A stretch of 64,000 bases of DNA from Molossus alvarezi (lineage: Eukaryota; Chordata; Mammalia; Chiroptera; Molossidae), in contig CM073893.1 of the NCBI GenBank assembly GCA_037176705.1, forward strand, positions 13,330,074 to 13,394,073, read 5' to 3'. Shown here piece after piece: positions 59,357 to 64,000 of the stretch (position 1 is its first letter; the number at the start of each line of letters is the position of its first letter). Both the position numbers and the translations under genes were made by a program. The notes below the pieces were generated by a model that did no database searches, was not told where the DNA came from, and saw only the letters and a list, made by a program, of their open reading frames with translations.

Positions 59357-59531
59357 CATGGTTCTCAAACTTACAACCATCAGAATCATCTGGAAATCTT
59401 GTGAAAACCCAGATTACTGGTTTTCACTCCCAGAGTCTCTGATTCAGTAGAGCAGAAGGATTTGCTTCTCTAACAAGTTTCCAGCAATGTTGATGCTATT
59501 GGTCTGGGGATCCCACCTTGGAGAGGCTAGT
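59357..59531 (+). mobile_element. MER5A hAT-Charlie MITE
   Basis: CA(G)TGGTTCTCAAACTT start, ATCAGAATCATCTGGAAATC, CCCAGAGTCTCTGATTCAGT, TCTAACAAGTTTCCAGCAAT and a decayed right end near GGAGAGGCTAG follow MER5A order. It lies directly left of the SPIN copy. Confidence 0.8.
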
Positions 59532-59539
59532 TTCTAAGG

Positions 59540-59762
59540 CAGTGGTTCGCAAACTTCCTAATACAGCAACCCTTTAATACAGTTCCTCATGTTGTGGTGA
59601 CCCCCAACCATAAAATTATTTTTGTTCCTATTTATAACTGTAATTTTGCTACTGTTATAAATCACCATCGGAAATATGTGTTTTCCGATAGTCTTAGGCA
59701 ACCCCTGTGAAAAGGTCATTTGACCCCCAAAGGGGTCGCAACCCACAGATTGAGTACTGCTG
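59540..59762. mobile_element. SPIN-like non-autonomous hAT MITE
   Basis: A 223-bp element with terminal inverted repeats CAGTGGTTCGCAAAC and TGAGTACTGCTG (decayed). Inner text CAGTTCCTCATGTTGTGGTG, ACCCCCAACCATAAAATTAT, TTAGGCAACCCCTGTGAAAA and GACCCCCAAAGGGGTCGCAA matches SPIN/URR1. TTCTAAGG (59532-59539) and TTTTATGG (59763-59770) agree at 6 of 8 bases, fitting a decayed hAT duplication. A CGGAAA/TTTCCG inverted repeat lies in the middle. Confidence 0.9.
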
Positions 59763-59770
59763 TTTTATGG

Positions 59771-60439
59771 GATCATTGATCCTCCTGAAATTTCATGCAC
59801 AATCTGTGTATATGTGCCTGTGTGGTTTCATCCTAGAGTATGCTTCATAATTTTCATCAGAATCTCAAAATGAATTAAGCCACAAACAAACAATAGCCAA
59901 TAACTTTAAGAATATTTACTAAGCTACAATACCTGAGGGAATGCTGATCTCAAAGAAAGGAGAATATACTGTGGTACAGAGACTATAAACTCACTGGATA
60001 GAACAAAGATAGTTCCACAATAGGTGCTCAGAGTTATTAGGTAAAAGCTGGGTAATAGTTGATAGGCACAATCAAAATAAAGAGATTTGGATAGGAATTG
60101 ATATTCTAGCCCTATAGGAATTTGTGTTTAATTATAGATAATTATGCTGAATTGCAACATGATGATTTAAAGCATTATGCTAATTTAGGAGTAATAAAGT
60201 TGATGCCATCTTTAAAAATGTAACCACTATCAATCAATACTGGAACAACAGACAAAAATCTAGGATCTGTCATTTTTATTTTGTGGTATCACAGTTAAAT
60301 CTGGCCTTCAACTTACTTTTTAGGAGCCCCCATTGGGCAATGAGATGCTCCTTGTAGAGTCAAGTGAAGATGCACATCCCTGCAGGGTGCCCTCCCCACT
60401 GCTCTCAGAATCCCTTGCTTTTTAGAAGCAGTGGAACAC
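59771..60439. other. Unassigned sequence
   Basis: Nothing recognised. Confidence 0.4.
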
Positions 60440-60620
60440 GAGCAATATAAGCACAGGCTTGTGTCCAATCAAACCTTGGTTCAAAATCCCAGCTTTGACC
60501 TTTGCTAGTTGTAGACCTTGAGCAAGTTTCTTCAACCTCTTTGGTCCCCAGTTGCCTCATCTGTAAAATGGGAATGAGAGCCTAAAACACAAAGCTCTTC
60601 TGATGATTAAGTGTTTTGGT
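60440..60620 (+). mobile_element. MIR SINE
   Basis: CCTTGGTTCAAAATCCCAGC, TTGTAGACCTTGAGCAAGTT, CCCAGTTGCCTCATCTGTAA and AATGGGAATGAGAGCC follow MIR order closely. Confidence 0.8.
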
Positions 60621-62699
60621 CCATAAAATCTCTGTCACATAATAAAAATTTAACAAGTGATAATGTAAATTAGGTCTTTCCCTTGAGTGATGTTGCTAGT
60701 AGAATCACATTTTGTTATTATGCTTAGAAACTAACACCTAACCTTCCAGTGAGCCCCTCCAGACCCAGTGGTTTTTGTTTGTTTTTTAGTCCCAGTTTTA
60801 TTTAATTAGACAAAGTTGTATGCCTAGTTTTCATATAACTAACATTTCATGAGGCTTGTAGCTTAGTCTAAGAACAATTCTTGAGCTTGCAGGTCAAGTA
60901 AGTTCCTTTAGTTAGTGTTGGAAGGAAGTGCTGGGGTTGCTGACTAAACATCTGCCCAATATGTATTCTCTCTCCTGGATCTAAGACACCACAGTCTAAA
61001 AAAGGGGGAGGGGGTAAAGGAAGGAAGAGTACATTACAAATGTCTCCCACACAATGACTGCTAAATACTTCATGAGGAAGGGGGAATAAACAGTACTGAG
61101 TACTATCTTTGTGTATTATTACAATGCATTTTTATAGGAGAAACAAAAAAAGAAAAATATTACCCAAATCTATAGAGCTAATGATTGGTAGAGTTGGAAT
61201 TAAAATTCAGAACTGTCTTACTCCAAATATCATATGCTTTTCAGTTAAACCATACTGTGTTTACCAAAATAATTGACTTCAATGTTATAGCATTGCTATT
61301 TTAAGTAGAAAAAAGAATAGATGGTGGGTGTATATGGAAGAAAAACCATAATGTACCTGCAGTAATTGTAAGTAAGTCAAGAAAACATAACATCTCAACA
61401 CACAGCCAGAACAAAATTAATGACCAAACACACAAAATCACTTGACACAAAATACATGCTCAGTCTCAGACTGCAAGACCTTATTTATCTTATCAGGGAT
61501 ACACAAAGTAACCCAGTTAAAGGGCAAAGGCAATGAGGTCATGGGCTTGTTGAGGGCAGCAGAGAGTTGAAACTTGATGAAAACCTTTTCGTGGCAGAGA
61601 TGGAAGCCAACAACAAAAAAAGTCTTGCCTGGCAAGACTGTATTGACTTTTGAGAATCAGGCTCTGTGTGAAAGGTAGACTTAACTTAGGGTAGACCTGG
61701 TGAAAGGTATTTGTACTTGTGTTCAGCCAGGCTTTTGAATTTGGATCAGAGTGGCAAAGGGGTCTTAACCCGAGAACAAACTGCCATAGCTGTGAGTTAG
61801 AGGAACAAGAAGAGCTGATGGAGTTAGAGCCACGGTGGTGTGCACTGTTGGGGTGGACATGCTCAGCTCTACTGCCTCTCAGCAGAACAGACAGGCTTGG
61901 CTTCATGGCAAGAACATGGAGCTGGGTGGGCAGTCTTCCCTAGCTACTTGACTGGTCCCAGAAAGCATATGTGTGTTAGGCTCTTGGTTTTAAATGGACA
62001 TTACTCCAGGAGACAACTTTTAAACCTGACAACACCCATCATTGAACTAATAAATGTCATAGACATATGTGGAATTCAGAGCCTATATACAATGGAATGG
62101 ACCAATAGAGAAAGTTTAACATATAAAGTTTAGAGACAGTGTCCACGTTGTTATTTATATCTTAAATTTAAAGCGCATCCATCAGGGGTCAGACACTATG
62201 CTCAATTTAGTGATTACAAAGACACATATAGCATGATCACTGCTCCCCCAAAAGACTGTGTAGTAGTGCAATTGGGGTAATGGAAATCTGTATGTGAGAG
62301 GGTTTGTAATGCTGTCTTGGCATCTGTTAAATGCCAAGTAAAAGTGTAAACAATAAGAGATGGAATTGTTCTGAAATTCATTATGGTTTGAGATAGTTTT
62401 AGTTGGCTTCACAAAGGTGGTAGAACATTAACAGGATCTTGGATAAGGATTCGGCTCACATGGTAGAACAATAGAAAGGAGGGTATTCAAAGAATGGAAA
62501 ATTGCATAAAGAGAGCCAGCACAATGTTGTGGGGCAAGGCTAGGGGATGAAGAGTGGGTCAGTTTGGCTGAAGTTGTAAATTCATGTGGAAAGAAGACAC
62601 AGAGGAATTTAAAGAATAATCTCATATTAGAATGTGTAAGACCTTATATGATATCATGGCTTGTATTTCTTTAATTTGGTAAAATATGATCATCATATG
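60621..62699. other. Unassigned sequence
   Basis: Frames of up to 129 codons on the minus strand near 61517-61906 overlap others on both strands and show no domain. No repeat recognised. Confidence 0.4.
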
Positions 62700-62830
62700 T
62701 CCCACCCACTAAATTCTGATAAACTCCTTGAAGCCAGGACAGTAAGTCCTGTTTATGATTCTATCACTATGCCCCTGCCTTAGCATCTGGAACTTAGTAG
62801 GCTAAATGAAGCAATACAATTTGTTCTCTA
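62700..62830 (+). mobile_element. L2 LINE 3' fragment
   Basis: CCCACCCACTAAATTCTGAT, AACTCCTTGAAGCCAGGACA and GCATCTGGAACTTAGTAGGC follow the L2 3' end order. Confidence 0.65.
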
Positions 62831-64000
62831 TACTTTGAGAGTTTTCTTCCTAATGAATATTTTGTTATAAAAAATCTCATTAGGGCCTTAAGGGCTAAAT
62901 TTTGAGATGTGTAATTTCAAAACTATATTTTACCTTTTGTAATTTAAAACAAATTATAAGAGCATAATAACTTAAAACACTAAACTTCACTGAGAAAATT
63001 TACCCAATCTAGCTTAAGTGAAACATTTCTTCTCTCACATTACAGAGCAGATTTCTCACATATATATTTTTTTATCATTCACTGATAGGCCAAGGTAATC
63101 ACACAGTTTCTCCAAGGAGCTGTGTGGAGTGGATGTGAGTTTTTTTTTTTTTTTTTTCTTTTAGAAGGTATGATTACTAGATGGTTTTAGAAGACAAATA
63201 TTTACAACTATTGACAACAGATGTAACCCATTCTTCGTAATTAATTGATACCATCATATGTAATTCTTGTTAGGAAAGCTCTACCATAGAAGAAATGCTT
63301 GTATTTGTTACAATACCTGCATGGATAAGTAAATGAATGAACACATGAAGTGAATGTTGATGACCACACTCAATGTGCTTCTCAAAGTATAGAAAGCGAA
63401 GCCCCCCCCGCAATCAAAATCAGACCAAATGCTGATTTAAAAAGCATAGTTCTTAAAGGAAGAGTCTCAGAAACCTGCATTTTGATAAGTTCCTGGGTAA
63501 TTCTCACAGCTCTAAATGCTATCATCTTTGCTGTGGAGTCAGGAGAAAGCAGACTTGGTGAGATATGAAAGTTAAACTAAAAAATATCTGTGGTAGATCC
63601 TGATTGTAGGTCTGGGAGAGGCCTGGGGAGAAAGCCGCAGTTATTTTCCTGAGGCCCTGCAGGCAAAAGGGCCCTGAATATTTGCTATGATGAGGTGATT
63701 TGCACAACAAGGGGTCATAAGAAACAGAGAACAGAGTTAGGTTCTGGGACACTCACAGATGATGACTGCACCCAGGATAGCATTGCTGCCTTAGGTTTGC
63801 CATGGCTCATTTCATCCTTCCAGCAATACACCAACATAGGCGCTGAGGTGTAAGAAGCTCCCAGAAGCAAGACAGAATCCCACAAAGACAGGTCATAGCA
63901 CCAAGGACTGGATCCTTTGGAGAAAATATATGGCTTTAATAAGTTGTTTTTGGACTTAAAGGCTCACAGGACATTTGGTCTTTAAGATGAGGGCTGATAT
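62831..64000. other. Mostly unassigned sequence
   Basis: A T run of about 20 lies near 63139-63158. 63460-63520 (GTCTCAGAAACCTGCATTTT, TAAGTTCCTGGGTAATTCTC) recalls a MER5-type fragment. The rest is not recognised. Confidence 0.4.

Noticed and set aside
1..64000. CRISPR arrays, bacterial operons, phage or plasmid features
   Set aside because: Repeat families, codon structure and composition are those of a mammalian nuclear genome; no spaced direct repeats were seen.
1..64000. Endogenous retrovirus or LTR elements
   Set aside because: No paired LTRs, primer binding site, or gag/pol/env-like text was recognised. Reverse transcriptase signals are all L1-type.

Overview
This is non-coding nuclear DNA from a bat, most likely a vespertilionoid of the suborder Yangochiroptera. 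Three things point there: many tRNA-derived Ves SINEs (head GCCCTGGCCGGTTTGGCTCAGCGG-like), two SPIN-type hAT MITEs, and a mammalian L1 lineage, all on a background of old MIR, L2, MER5-type and L1M fragments. I found no host protein-coding exon, tRNA, rRNA or snRNA gene that I can defend. Every long reading frame belongs to a transposable element, and every one is broken. This reads as an intergenic or deep intronic stretch.

Layout. 1-15.6 kb: mostly unique AT-rich DNA with five Ves SINEs plus a sixth split by a SPIN element, and scattered MIR/L2. 15.6-24.6 kb: an old L1M fragment, a (CAAAA)n tract and a full-length but decayed L1 (called L1-A). L1-A has been hit by two further L1s, each with the inverted-then-direct structure of twin priming, and by one Ves SINE. 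24.6-28.3 kb: unique DNA with one antisense Ves and a 50-bp tandem duplication. 28.33-34.43 kb: L1-B, the best preserved L1, full length with a 10-bp target-site duplication, a CpG-containing 5' UTR and a few discrete lesions including a young Ves SINE. 34.4-45.6 kb: MER5A, a Tigger-like fragment, a hAT transposase relic (37.2-38.6 kb), four Ves SINEs, L2 and MIR. 45.66-51.27 kb: L1-C, an older L1 whose blocks are out of order (ORF1 end to mid-ORF2, then 5' UTR to ORF1, then late ORF2 to 3' UTR). 51.3-64 kb: mostly unique sequence with MER5-type, L2 and MIR fragments and one SPIN MITE with a degenerate 8-bp duplication.

The active parts relate as parasite and host machinery: L1 ORF1p and ORF2p normally supply RNA binding, endonuclease and reverse transcriptase, and Ves SINEs borrow them. 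This is visible as TT/AAAA- or TT/AAGA-type insertion sites and target-site duplications. The nesting order gives a relative history: MIR/L2/MER5A, then L1M, L1-C and L1-A, then L1-B and the derived Ves subtype. SPIN entered after the Ves copy it interrupts.

I did not find a convincing new biological system. The most interesting items are a derived Ves class with a conserved 3' hairpin and L1-like tail, a premature stop at the same ORF1 codon in two L1 copies, a modular L1 5' UTR with 73-bp repeats, and the block-permuted L1-C. Repeat names come from remembered family consensus features and were not checked against a database.
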